Assembly: GCF_027988105.1 (NCBI RefSeq)
Contig: NZ_JAQJZJ010000018.1
Coordinates: 1-56,503, forward strand
DNA from: Pseudomonas aestuarii
GTDB lineage: Bacteria; Pseudomonadota; Gammaproteobacteria; Pseudomonadales; Pseudomonadaceae
Direction of reading: 5' to 3'
Length of the DNA stretch: 56,503 nt
A program made the position numbers and the translations under genes. The notes under the pieces are model-generated. The model had not been told where the DNA came from and ran no database searches. It saw only the letters and a list, made by a program, of their open reading frames with translations. Shown in pieces: positions 40,505 to 48,563 of this stretch (the first letter of the stretch is position 1; each line of letters opens with the position of its first letter).

Positions 40505-41650
40505 ATGATCATTTCTGCCTCTACCGACTACCGCGCAGCGGCGCAACGCAAGCTGCCGCCGTTCCTGTTCCACTACCTCGACGGCGGCGCCTACGCCGAA
40601 CACACCCTGCGGCGCAACGTCGAGGACCTGGCCGACATCGCCCTGCGCCAGCGGGTGCTGCGCAACATGTCCGAGTTGAGCCTGGAAACCCGCCTGTTCG
40701 ATGAAACCCTGTCGATGCCCGTGGCGCTGGCCCCCGTTGGCCTGACCGGCATGTACGCCCGCCGCGGTGAAGTCCAGGCAGCCCGCGCAGCTGCAGCCAA
40801 GGGCATCCCCTTCACCCTGTCGACGGTGTCGGTGTGCCCGATCGAAGAAGTGGCGCCGGCGATCGATCGACCGATGTGGTTCCAGCTCTACGTCCTCAAG
40901 GATCGCGGCTTCATGAAGAATGCGCTGGAGCGTGCCAAGGCCGCCGGCGTCACCACCCTGGTGTTCACCGTCGACATGCCGGTACCGGGCGCCCGCTACC
41001 GCGACGCCCACTCCGGCATGAGCGGGCCGAACGCGCCGCTGCGACGCATGCTGCAGGCCATGACCCACCCAAGCTGGGCCTGGGACGTGGGCCTGCTGGG
41101 CAAACCCCATGACCTGGGCAATATCTCCGCCTACCGCGGCAGCCGCACCGGCCTGGCCGACTATATCGGCTGGCTCGGCGACAACTTCGACCCGTCGATC
41201 TCGTGGAAGGACCTGGAATGGATCCGCGAATTCTGGGACGGCCCGATGGTGATCAAGGGCATCCTCGATCCGCAGGACGCCAAGGACGCGGTGAGCTTTG
41301 GCGCCGATGGCATCGTCGTTTCCAACCACGGCGGCCGCCAACTCGACGGTGTGCTGTCGAGTGCGCGCGCGCTGCCGGCCATCGCCGACGCGGTCAAGGG
41401 CGAGCTGGCAATCCTGGCCGACTCGGGCATTCGCACCGGTCTGGATGTGGTGCGGATGATCGCCCTGGGCGCCGACACCGTCCTGCTTGGGCGCGCTTTC
41501 ATTTATGCGCTGGCCGTCGCCGGCGGCGCGGGCGTGAGCAACCTGCTCGATCTGATCGAAAAAGAGATGCGTGTGGCCATGGTCCTGACCGGCGCCAAGT
41601 CGATCAGCGAAATCAGCGCCGAATCGCTGGTGCGTGAACTGGGACGCTGA
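40505..41650 (+). CDS. lldD: L-lactate dehydrogenase (quinone), FMN-dependent
   Basis: 381 residues. It oxidises L-lactate to pyruvate at the inner membrane and passes electrons to quinone. The alpha-hydroxyacid oxidase barrel has FHYLDGGAYAEHTLRRN, the catalytic VVSNHGGRQLDG (His and Arg), FTLSTVSVCPIEEVA, DADIFTVDMP-like TLVFTVDMPVPGARYRD, ILADSGIRTGLDVVRMIALGAD and LGRAFIYALAV (phosphate-binding FMN loop). ATG 40505 is in context with AGGGTGAACCC. It is transcribed after lldP. Confidence 0.97.
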   Translation: MIISASTDYRAAAQRKLPPFLFHYLDGGAYAEHTLRRNVEDLADIALRQRVLRNMSELSLETRLFDETLSMPVALAPVGLTGMYARRGEVQAARAAAAKGIPFTLSTVSVCPIEEVAPAIDRPMWFQLYVLKDRGFMKNALERAKAAGVTTLVFTVDMPVPGARYRDAHSGMSGPNAPLRRMLQAMTHPSWAWDVGLLGKPHDLGNISAYRGSRTGLADYIGWLGDNFDPSISWKDLEWIREFWDGPMVIKGILDPQDAKDAVSFGADGIVVSNHGGRQLDGVLSSARALPAIADAVKGELAILADSGIRTGLDVVRMIALGADTVLLGRAFIYALAVAGGAGVSNLLDLIEKEMRVAMVLTGAKSISEISAESLVRELGR

Positions 41651-41664
41651 GCAGCAAACCGTCT

Positions 41665-41729
41665 GTAGCAGGAGTGGATTCATCCGCGCTTACCGTGGTT
41701 GAAGCGCAACGCCGTCCAGCCGCTCCTAC
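41665..41729. repeat. REP-like inverted repeat between lldD and dld
   Basis: GTAGCAGGAGTGGATTC at the left and CCGCTCCTAC at the right are partly complementary (GTAG-AGGAGTGG with CCGCTCCTAC), a form like the Pseudomonas REP GTAGGAGCGGATTCATCCGCG. A copy may have invaded between lldD and dld. Confidence 0.55.
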
Positions 41730-41792
41730 TAACGGCGCTGCATCAGCATCCCGACGCGCCGCCCAATGTACTGAGAATGATCTGGAGCGCCC

Positions 41793-44600
41793 ATGAGCCT
41801 GCCCGCCGCCTTCCTCGCCGCCGTCGAGCGCCTGATTCCCCGCGCGCGCCGCTTCGACGACCCGCTGTCGACCCTGGCCTTCGGTACCGATGCCAGCTTT
41901 TACCGGCTGATTCCCCAACTGGTGATCCGGGTCGAGTCCGAGCTGGAAGTGGTCGACCTGCTCAAGCTGGCAGGGAATCATCAAGTTCCCGTGACCTTCC
42001 GCGCCGCCGGCACCAGCCTGTCCGGCCAGGCGATCAGCGACTCGGTACTGCTGGTGCTGGGCGAGAACTGGAACGGCCGGGAAATTCGTGACCAGGGCAA
42101 GCAGATCCGCCTGCAACCGGGCGTAATAGGCGCTCAGGCCAACGCCGTGCTGGCGCCCTTCCAGCGCAAGATCGGCCCCGATCCGGCCTCGATCAATGCC
42201 TGCAAGATCGGCGGCATCGTCGCCAATAACGCCAGTGGCATGTGCTGTGGCACCGCGCACAACACCTACCAGACCCTGGCCGGCATGCGCCTGGTGCTGG
42301 CCGACGGCACGGTGCTCGATAGCGAAGACCCGCTGAGCGTGACGCGCTTTGCTGCCAGCCACGCCGGCTTGCTCGAACAACTGGCCGAACTGGGCCGGCA
42401 GACCCGCGCCAATAGCGCGCTGGCCGCCAGGATCCGGCATAAATACCGCCTGAAAAACACCACAGGCCTGTCCCTCAACGCCCTGGTCGACTTCGACCAG
42501 CCGCTGGACATCCTCAGCCACCTGATGGTCGGCTCCGAAGGCACCCTGGGTTTTATCAGTGCGGTGACCTACGACACCGTGCCCGACCACCCGCACAAGG
42601 CCAGCGCCCTGCTGGTGTTCGCCGATGTGGAAAACTGCTGCCGCGCGGTCACCGTGCTCAAGCAACAGCCGGTATCCGCCGTGGAACTGCTGGACCGACG
42701 CAGCCTGCGTTCGGTGCAAGACAAGGCGGGCATGCCGGACTGGGTAAAGGGCCTCTCCGCCAGCGCCTGTGCCCTGCTGATCGAGTCCCGCGCCGCCAGC
42801 CAGAGCCTGCTGCAGGAGCAACTGGCGTTGATCATGGCGTCGATCGCCGAGTTCCCACTGGAGAAGCAGGTCGACTTCAGCGCAGACCCGGCGGTGTACA
42901 ACCTGCTGTGGAAGATCCGCAAGGACACCTTCCCCGCCGTCGGCGCGGTGCGCCAGACCGGCACCACGGTCATCATCGAAGACGTCACCTTCCCCATCGA
43001 GCAGCTCGCCGAAGGGGTCAATCGTCTGCTCGCCTTGTTCGACAAGCATCACTACGACGAGGCGATCATTTTCGGCCACGCCCTGGAAGGCAACCTGCAC
43101 TTCGTCTTCACCCAGGGTTTTGACGACCCACTGCAAGTCGCCCGCTACTCGGCATTCATGGATGACGTGACACAACTGGTGGCAGTGGAGTTCGGCGGCT
43201 CGCTCAAGGCCGAACACGGCACCGGGCGCAATATGGCCCCCTTCGTCGAACTGGAATGGGGCGCGGATGCCTACCAGCTGATGTGGCAGCTCAAGCGCCT
43301 GCTCGACCCGCAAGGCATTCTCAACCCGGATGTGGTGCTCAGCGCAGACCCCGCTATCCACCTGAAAAACCTCAAGCCGTTGCCCGCGGCCGACGAAATC
43401 ATCGACAAGTGCATCGAATGCGGCTTCTGCGAGCCGGTTTGCCCGTCCAAGGGGCTGACCCTGAGCCCGCGCCAACGCATCGTGATCTGGCGTGATATCC
43501 AGGCGAAACAGCGCGCAGGCATCGATACCACCGCACTGGAGCGCGATTATCGCTATCAGGGCATAGACACCTGCGCCGCCACCGGTTTGTGCGCCCAGCG
43601 TTGCCCGGTAGGGATCAACACCGGCGACCTGGTGCGCAAACTGCGCGCCCGCGACGCCCACAATCAACGCAGCGCCGACTGGCTGGCGAACAATTTTCGC
43701 CGCGCCATGCAGGGCACCCGCGTCCTGCTGCACGTGGCCAATGGCGCGCGCCTGCTCATGGGTGCGCCGCTGCTCAGTCGCGCCTCCGCCACCCTGAGCA
43801 AAGCCAGCCAGGGTCGCGTGCCGCAGTGGACACCGGCCATGCCGCAACCGGTCCACCGGCTGCAACTGCCCGCGACCACTGGCGATCAGCGACCGCGGGT
43901 GGTTTACCTCGCCGCCTGCGTATCCCGCGCCATGGGCCCGGCAGCAAGCGATGCCGAGCAGATGCCGCTGCTCGATAAGACCCGCGCACTACTGGAGAAG
44001 GGCGGCTTCCAGGTGGTGTTCCCGGACCATCTGGACAACCTCTGCTGCGGCCAGCCATTCGCGTCCAAGGGTTATGCCGTGCAAGCCGAGCGCAAGCGCC
44101 AGGAGCTCATAGACGCACTGCTCAAGGCCAGTCGCGGCGGTCTCGACCCGATCTATTGCGACACCAGCCCCTGCACCCTGCGCCTGCTCCAGGACGGACT
44201 CGACCCGCGCCTGAACCTGCATGACCCGGTCAAGTTCATCCGCGAGCACCTACTCGAGCGCCTGGAGTTCCAGCCGCAGGACAAGCCCGTGGCCGTGCAT
44301 GTCACCTGCAGCACCCAGCATCTGGGCGAAGCCCAGGGCTTGATCGATATCGTCCGGCACTGCACCAGCCAGGTGGTAATCCCCGAAGGCATTCACTGCT
44401 GCGGCTTTGCCGGCGACAAGGGCTTCACCACTCCGGAACTCAACGCTCACGCGTTACGCGATCTGCAGTCGGCCGTGCAGTACTGCGAGGAAGGTATCAG
44501 CACCAGCCGCACCTGCGAGATCGGCCTGAGCCAATATGGTGGTATCGACTACCACGGCCTGGTCTATCTGGTGGACCGAGTGACCCGCGCCAAGCACTGA
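41793..44600 (+). CDS. FAD/Fe-S D-lactate dehydrogenase (Dld-II type)
   Basis: 935 residues. The N-terminal half is a PCMH FAD domain (VTFRAAGTSLSGQAISDSVLL, GSEGTLGFISAVTYDTVPD) with the FAD-oxidase C domain (IIFGHALEGNLHFVFTQGF, EHGTGRNMAPF). The C-terminal half has two 4Fe-4S ferredoxin motifs (CIECGFCEPVCP near residue 539 and CAATGLCAQRCPVG near 592) and two CCG domains (LDNLCCGQPFASKGY, GIHCCGFAGDKGFTT) that bind another cluster or quinone. This layout is that of the pseudomonad D-lactate dehydrogenase next to lldPD; glycolate or 2-hydroxyglutarate oxidation is an alternative. It lies after lldD in the same direction. Confidence 0.88.
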   Translation: MSLPAAFLAAVERLIPRARRFDDPLSTLAFGTDASFYRLIPQLVIRVESELEVVDLLKLAGNHQVPVTFRAAGTSLSGQAISDSVLLVLGENWNGREIRDQGKQIRLQPGVIGAQANAVLAPFQRKIGPDPASINACKIGGIVANNASGMCCGTAHNTYQTLAGMRLVLADGTVLDSEDPLSVTRFAASHAGLLEQLAELGRQTRANSALAARIRHKYRLKNTTGLSLNALVDFDQPLDILSHLMVGSEGTLGFISAVTYDTVPDHPHKASALLVFADVENCCRAVTVLKQQPVSAVELLDRRSLRSVQDKAGMPDWVKGLSASACALLIESRAASQSLLQEQLALIMASIAEFPLEKQVDFSADPAVYNLLWKIRKDTFPAVGAVRQTGTTVIIEDVTFPIEQLAEGVNRLLALFDKHHYDEAIIFGHALEGNLHFVFTQGFDDPLQVARYSAFMDDVTQLVAVEFGGSLKAEHGTGRNMAPFVELEWGADAYQLMWQLKRLLDPQGILNPDVVLSADPAIHLKNLKPLPAADEIIDKCIECGFCEPVCPSKGLTLSPRQRIVIWRDIQAKQRAGIDTTALERDYRYQGIDTCAATGLCAQRCPVGINTGDLVRKLRARDAHNQRSADWLANNFRRAMQGTRVLLHVANGARLLMGAPLLSRASATLSKASQGRVPQWTPAMPQPVHRLQLPATTGDQRPRVVYLAACVSRAMGPAASDAEQMPLLDKTRALLEKGGFQVVFPDHLDNLCCGQPFASKGYAVQAERKRQELIDALLKASRGGLDPIYCDTSPCTLRLLQDGLDPRLNLHDPVKFIREHLLERLEFQPQDKPVAVHVTCSTQHLGEAQGLIDIVRHCTSQVVIPEGIHCCGFAGDKGFTTPELNAHALRDLQSAVQYCEEGISTSRTCEIGLSQYGGIDYHGLVYLVDRVTRAKH

Positions 44601-44644
44601 GAACCTGTGAAAAACGCTCGCCTGCGGGCGCCCGCGACTGACAT

Positions 44645-44668
44645 AGCCCCGCCCTGCGGGGCTTTTTA
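44645..44668 (+). terminator. Terminator after the lactate operon
   Basis: AGCCCCGC (44645-44652) and GCGGGGCT (44656-44663) form an 8-bp stem with a CCT loop, followed by TTTT. Confidence 0.9.
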
Positions 44669-44755
44669 TTTCAACGGGAAAGCAGATCAACGGCCTAAGG
44701 CTGCCAGTGGGATTTTCTATACTGAAATTCCCCAGCCGTCTAAAGGAGCACCTCC

Positions 44756-45001
44756 ATGCGCCGTCTTGCCGTTTTTTTCACCACCGTACTGCTCAGCACC
44801 TCGCTCTGGGCCATGCACTGCCCTGCAGATATGGCGAAGATCGATGCCATGCTGCAGAGCAATCCGCCCAGCGACGCAACCGTACTGGAGCGAGTGCAAA
44901 AGCTCCGCGCCGAAGGCGAAGAGCTGCACAAGGCGGGTAATCACAGTCAATCCGTGAAGGTTCTCGGTGAAGCCCTACAACTGCTCGAGGCCAGCGAATA
45001 G
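44756..45001 (+). CDS. Small exported protein, unknown
   Basis: 81 residues with a signal peptide (RRLAVFFTTVLLSTSLWA, cleavage before MHCPADM). The mature part of about 60 residues is helical and charged, with heptad-like spacing (LERVQKLRAEGEELHKAG, VKVLGEALQLLEA). AAGGAG precedes ATG 44756. The last 27 bases overlap the 3' end of the convergent sensor-kinase gene. I do not recognise a named family. Confidence 0.8.
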   Translation: MRRLAVFFTTVLLSTSLWAMHCPADMAKIDAMLQSNPPSDATVLERVQKLRAEGEELHKAGNHSQSVKVLGEALQLLEASE

Positions 45002-47923
45002 CCCCGCACCAGTGGCCTGTCCCAACAGAGTCAGGGCTAATCGGCGCACCTGAATCAGGTCGATAGGTTTAGCCAGGCACGCCTGTGCGCCGCGCTGACG
45101 CGCCTCGCTAAACACCGCTTCATCGGCAGTCGCACTGATGACCAATACGGGCACATTACGCAGGCGCGGATCACGGCGCATGGCGTCCAGCACCTGCAAC
45201 CCGTCGCCATCGGGCAAGTCCAGGTCGAGCAACAGCAGGGTCGGCGTGCGGTTCTCCAGCTCGGCCAACGCCCCCTGCACCGAACCGACCCCACGTACAT
45301 CGGCGAACTCGCGAAGTGCTTCCTGCACCACCTTCACGGAAGCGGGGTGATCCTCGACGCACAGCACTTCGGCTTTACGCTTCGGCCCATCCGCCTCGAC
45401 CAGCGACGCAACGGCGGCCGCCGTCTCGGGTGCTGCGGCGCTGGGCAAGTCGATCCAGAAACGGCTGCCGCCGCCGAGCGTGCTGCAAAAACCCATTTCG
45501 CCGCCCATCAGGCTGGCCAGCTCGCGACACAATACCAAGCCGATACCGGTACCAGGAATGCTCGAGTTCTCGCGACCCAGACGCTGGAATGGCTGAAACA
45601 ACTGGGCCTGCTGTTCCAGGGTCAAACCTGGGCCGCTGTCCTCGACCCACAAGCGTACGCAGTCCGGGCGCACTTCATAGCCCAAGCTGATCAGGCCCTG
45701 CGGGCTGTTGTATTTGATCGCATTGGACAGCAGATTGAGTATCACTTGGCGCAGACGGCGTATATCGGCCTGCACGTACAAGCCGGCATCGACTTCCGCC
45801 AGTACCTGCAACTGCAGATGCCGCTTCTGGACTTCCGGGAGTACCAGCTCGGCGCAACCATTGAGCAGCGCGCCGACTTCCACCGCCTGCAATTGCAACT
45901 GCTGGCGGCGACTCTCGATGCTCGACAGATCGAGGATGTCATCGACCAACGCCGTCAGGTGGCGACTGGCGTTGACGATCTCGCGGGCATAATCGGCTTC
46001 CTGCTGGGCCTCTGGCTTGCCTTGCGTCTCCAGTTCGATCAACTGGCCAAAGCCATAAATGGCATTCAGCGGCGTGCGCAGCTCATGGCTCATGCTCGAC
46101 AGGAAACGGCTCTTGGCTTGGCTGGCAGACTGGGCTTGCAGGCTGGCGCGGCGCAACTCCTCCTGCACCTGTTTGAGCCGGGTAATGTCGACATGCGTAC
46201 CGGCGATGCGCAAGACGCCGCCGTTGCTATCGTGTTCGAGTACCTTGCCGCGGCTGAGCAACCAAATATATTCACCGCCGGCATCGGCATAGCGATACTC
46301 CGCCTCGAACTGATCCTCACCACTGACCGCGAACAACTGCCGCAGATGGCGAGTACGCTCCAGGTCATCGGGGTGCACGCGCAGGTTGAACTCGCTGAAA
46401 CTCATGCTCTCGGCTCGCAGGCCGAAACGCTTGACGAAGTGGTCACTGACCTTGATCGTCATGTTCGGCGCATCGACCTCCCACAGACTCTCCGTGGTGC
46501 TTTCCAGCACCAGCTGCAGAATCCGCTGCGCCTCATGCCGCTCGATGTCGCTGGCCTGTAACTGCTCGCCGGTCTGCTGCACGGCCTGGGCCATGCTCAC
46601 CATCTCATCGATCTGGCTGGACGGCGCACTGGGGTGGTAATCACCCTGACCGAGACGGCGCATCATGCCGACGATACCGGCAATCGGCTGAGCCAGCTGA
46701 TCACTCAAGCGCCGCGAACGCAGCCACATCCAGGCAAAAAACAGCAGATAGAACAAGCCCAGGCCGACAATCAACAGGTAGCCGATCTGCAAGTAGCGCT
46801 CGGCCAGGCGGTTGGTCTCGCTGAAGATGTTTTCCTCATCGACCACCAGCAGCAGACGCCAGCCCGTTTGCGGAATCTCGCTCCAGGCCACCAGTTGCTT
46901 GCGCCCCCCGAGCATCACCTCCTGCACATGGCCCTGACCGGATGCCAGAGCCTGCAACAGCGGTTGCATGCCGGAACGTGAATCAAGGCTGAAATCCGCA
47001 GGTTTGAGCACCTCACGACGCACCGCCTCGGCGTAGGAATACTCGGTAAGCTCGTGCAACGCGAAGTCCTGCTCACCGGCCTGCGGCAACACCATGATGT
47101 TGTTGTCACGGCTGACCAACATGGCGTAGCCCTGCCAAGGCACATCCAGCTCACCGATCTCGCTGAGCATCTGGCCCACGGTGATATCCAGGCCGACCAC
47201 CCCTTCGAGAAAGTCACCGCGGTACACCGGCGCCACCGCCGACATCATCCAGCCCTGCCCTGCCGGATCGAGATAGACATCGGTCCAGACTACATTGCGC
47301 GTCGGGTTGTGGAGCGCATCGGCCAAGTAATAGAAGTTGTAATCGGGTATCACCATGTCGTGGGGATACTGCTCAGGGGTCATGAAGAATGGGTAAATCC
47401 GGTTATAGCTGTCCCAACTGTTGAAATAGAGCGCGCTGACCAACGGGTTGGCGTCTCGAATCGAACGCATCAGTGGGTCGATTTGCGACAAGCGCAGGGC
47501 CTTGGCGTGGTCCTGCTGTGCCAATGGCGTGCTATTGGCGTAGAAAGATGCTGCGCGGCCATCGTCGCTACGGCTGTAAAACACTCCACTGCTGGTCGAA
47601 ACATGCCGCCTGAACTCCAGCGCATCGGGCTGGAAAGCGGTGTTTTGCAGCGCATGACTCGCTGTATCACGAAAGATCCGCGCCTGCGCCTCGGCCGAGC
47701 GTAACCGACTGTCGATCACCTGGCCCTCGCGCGCCACTGCCGTGGACAGCGCCTCCAGAGCACTCTGCTGCAAATGACCGATTTGTGCATCGCGAATGGC
47801 TGCATTGCTCAGCAAATACACGGTGATCAACACCGTCTCCACCAGGATCAGCGGAATCAAAGCACTCTGCACAAAGGCACGCCAAATCCACTGGCGCACG
47901 GGGTAACGCGCTACTCGCGGCAT
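44975..47923 (-). CDS. Hybrid sensor histidine kinase/response regulator with dCache and PAS
   Basis: 982 residues from ATG 47921-47923, which gives a basic N-terminus then a first membrane segment (AFVQSALIPLILVETVLITVYLL). A large periplasmic dCache-like domain follows (YFNSWDSYNRIYPFFMTPEQYP, FLEGVVGLDITVGQMLSEI), a second segment (YLLIVGLGLFYLLFFAWMWL), HAMP, a PAS/PAC unit (VHPDDLERTRHL ... GGEYIWLLSRGKV), then HisKA with SHELRTPLNAIYGFGQLIE (His613), HATPase motifs LPNLL-like LLSNAIKYNS, DSGPGL, GTGIGLVL, and a receiver domain (phospho-accepting Asp900 in LLLLDLDLPDGDG). The dCache suggests a small-molecule ligand. The target is unknown. Confidence 0.92.
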   Translation of the reverse strand: MPRVARYPVRQWIWRAFVQSALIPLILVETVLITVYLLSNAAIRDAQIGHLQQSALEALSTAVAREGQVIDSRLRSAEAQARIFRDTASHALQNTAFQPDALEFRRHVSTSSGVFYSRSDDGRAASFYANSTPLAQQDHAKALRLSQIDPLMRSIRDANPLVSALYFNSWDSYNRIYPFFMTPEQYPHDMVIPDYNFYYLADALHNPTRNVVWTDVYLDPAGQGWMMSAVAPVYRGDFLEGVVGLDITVGQMLSEIGELDVPWQGYAMLVSRDNNIMVLPQAGEQDFALHELTEYSYAEAVRREVLKPADFSLDSRSGMQPLLQALASGQGHVQEVMLGGRKQLVAWSEIPQTGWRLLLVVDEENIFSETNRLAERYLQIGYLLIVGLGLFYLLFFAWMWLRSRRLSDQLAQPIAGIVGMMRRLGQGDYHPSAPSSQIDEMVSMAQAVQQTGEQLQASDIERHEAQRILQLVLESTTESLWEVDAPNMTIKVSDHFVKRFGLRAESMSFSEFNLRVHPDDLERTRHLRQLFAVSGEDQFEAEYRYADAGGEYIWLLSRGKVLEHDSNGGVLRIAGTHVDITRLKQVQEELRRASLQAQSASQAKSRFLSSMSHELRTPLNAIYGFGQLIELETQGKPEAQQEADYAREIVNASRHLTALVDDILDLSSIESRRQQLQLQAVEVGALLNGCAELVLPEVQKRHLQLQVLAEVDAGLYVQADIRRLRQVILNLLSNAIKYNSPQGLISLGYEVRPDCVRLWVEDSGPGLTLEQQAQLFQPFQRLGRENSSIPGTGIGLVLCRELASLMGGEMGFCSTLGGGSRFWIDLPSAAAPETAAAVASLVEADGPKRKAEVLCVEDHPASVKVVQEALREFADVRGVGSVQGALAELENRTPTLLLLDLDLPDGDGLQVLDAMRRDPRLRNVPVLVISATADEAVFSEARQRGAQACLAKPIDLIQVRRLALTLLGQATGAGLFAGLEQL

Positions 47924-48072
47924 AATCAGGTCTCTTCCCAAAGACAATGCATCCACTGCAAGCAGCAATCATAGCTGCACATGACTGCTAGCGTGCGCCT
48001 GAAGATTACCCGGTCGACGCTACGGAACCTTTGCCGTACACTAGCTGTCGTACTTTCAAGTAACACAACTTT

Positions 48073-48460
48073 GGGGCCGATTAGGATTCGACGCCGGTTG
48101 CGAAACTCGAGGGGCATGCCGAGTTGGTAACAGAACTCGTAAATAAACTGTTGCAAAAATCCATAATTGCCAATGATGACAATTACGGTGCTCAACTAGC
48201 TGCGTAAGCAGCCTAGTCGCACTTCTGGTAGCTTCGGCTCCAGCAATCATTAGGGGATGTCTGTAAACCCGAAATGATTGTCATATAGAACAGAATCGCC
48301 GCGTAGTACGTTGTGGACGAAGTGGCTAAAAATTACACAACTCGCCCAAAGCACCCTGCCCGTCGGGCGGCCAAGGGTTAACTCAGTAGACACGGCTAAG
48401 CATGTAGAACCGACAGCGGAGTACTGGCGGACGGGGGTTCAAATCCCCCCGGCTCCACCA
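48073..48460 (+). ncRNA. ssrA: Transfer-messenger RNA (tmRNA)
   Basis: 388 bases. The 5' GGGGCCG pairs with 3' CGGCTCC, with a G3-U pair, the alanine identity element, and CCA is encoded. The T-arm is GGGGGTTCAAATCCCCCC. The tag reading frame at 48169-48207 encodes ANDDNYGAQLAA and a TAA stop. SmpB, its partner, is encoded at 37056. The accessory region starts directly after the CCA end, which points to integration at the ssrA 3' end. Confidence 0.97.
48437..48460 (+). other. Likely attachment site in the 3' end of ssrA
   Basis: The T-arm and acceptor end of tmRNA is a common integration target for tyrosine recombinases. Here a recombinase gene starts about 100 bases downstream in the same direction. 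The matching copy of this sequence at the other end of the element is not in the window, so the exact repeat cannot be seen. Confidence 0.5.
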
Positions 48461-48469
48461 ATCATCAGG

Positions 48470-48563
48470 TTAAGTCTTTGATTTTGAAGACTTAATTCAA
48501 ATGGGGTTCAAACCACGTCTGGAAATTTCTCAGGAAATTCCACTGACGACGAGGTTGAACCCC
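48470..48563. repeat. Inverted-repeat cluster between ssrA and the first recombinase
   Basis: Three pairs lie within 94 bases: TTAAGTCTT (48470-48478) with AAGACTTAA (48487-48495); GGGGTTCAAACC (48503-48514) with GGTTGAACCCC (48553-48563, one base shorter); and a near-palindrome GGAAATTTC TCA GGAAATTCC at 48521-48541. The GGGGTTCAAA block repeats part of the tmRNA T-arm. They could be recombinase arm or core sites, or an operator controlling the recombinase gene. Confidence 0.55.

Noticed and set aside
41613..43865. 750-codon minus-strand frame opposite lldD and the D-lactate dehydrogenase gene
   Set aside because: It crosses two well-supported genes on the other strand and shows no known motif.
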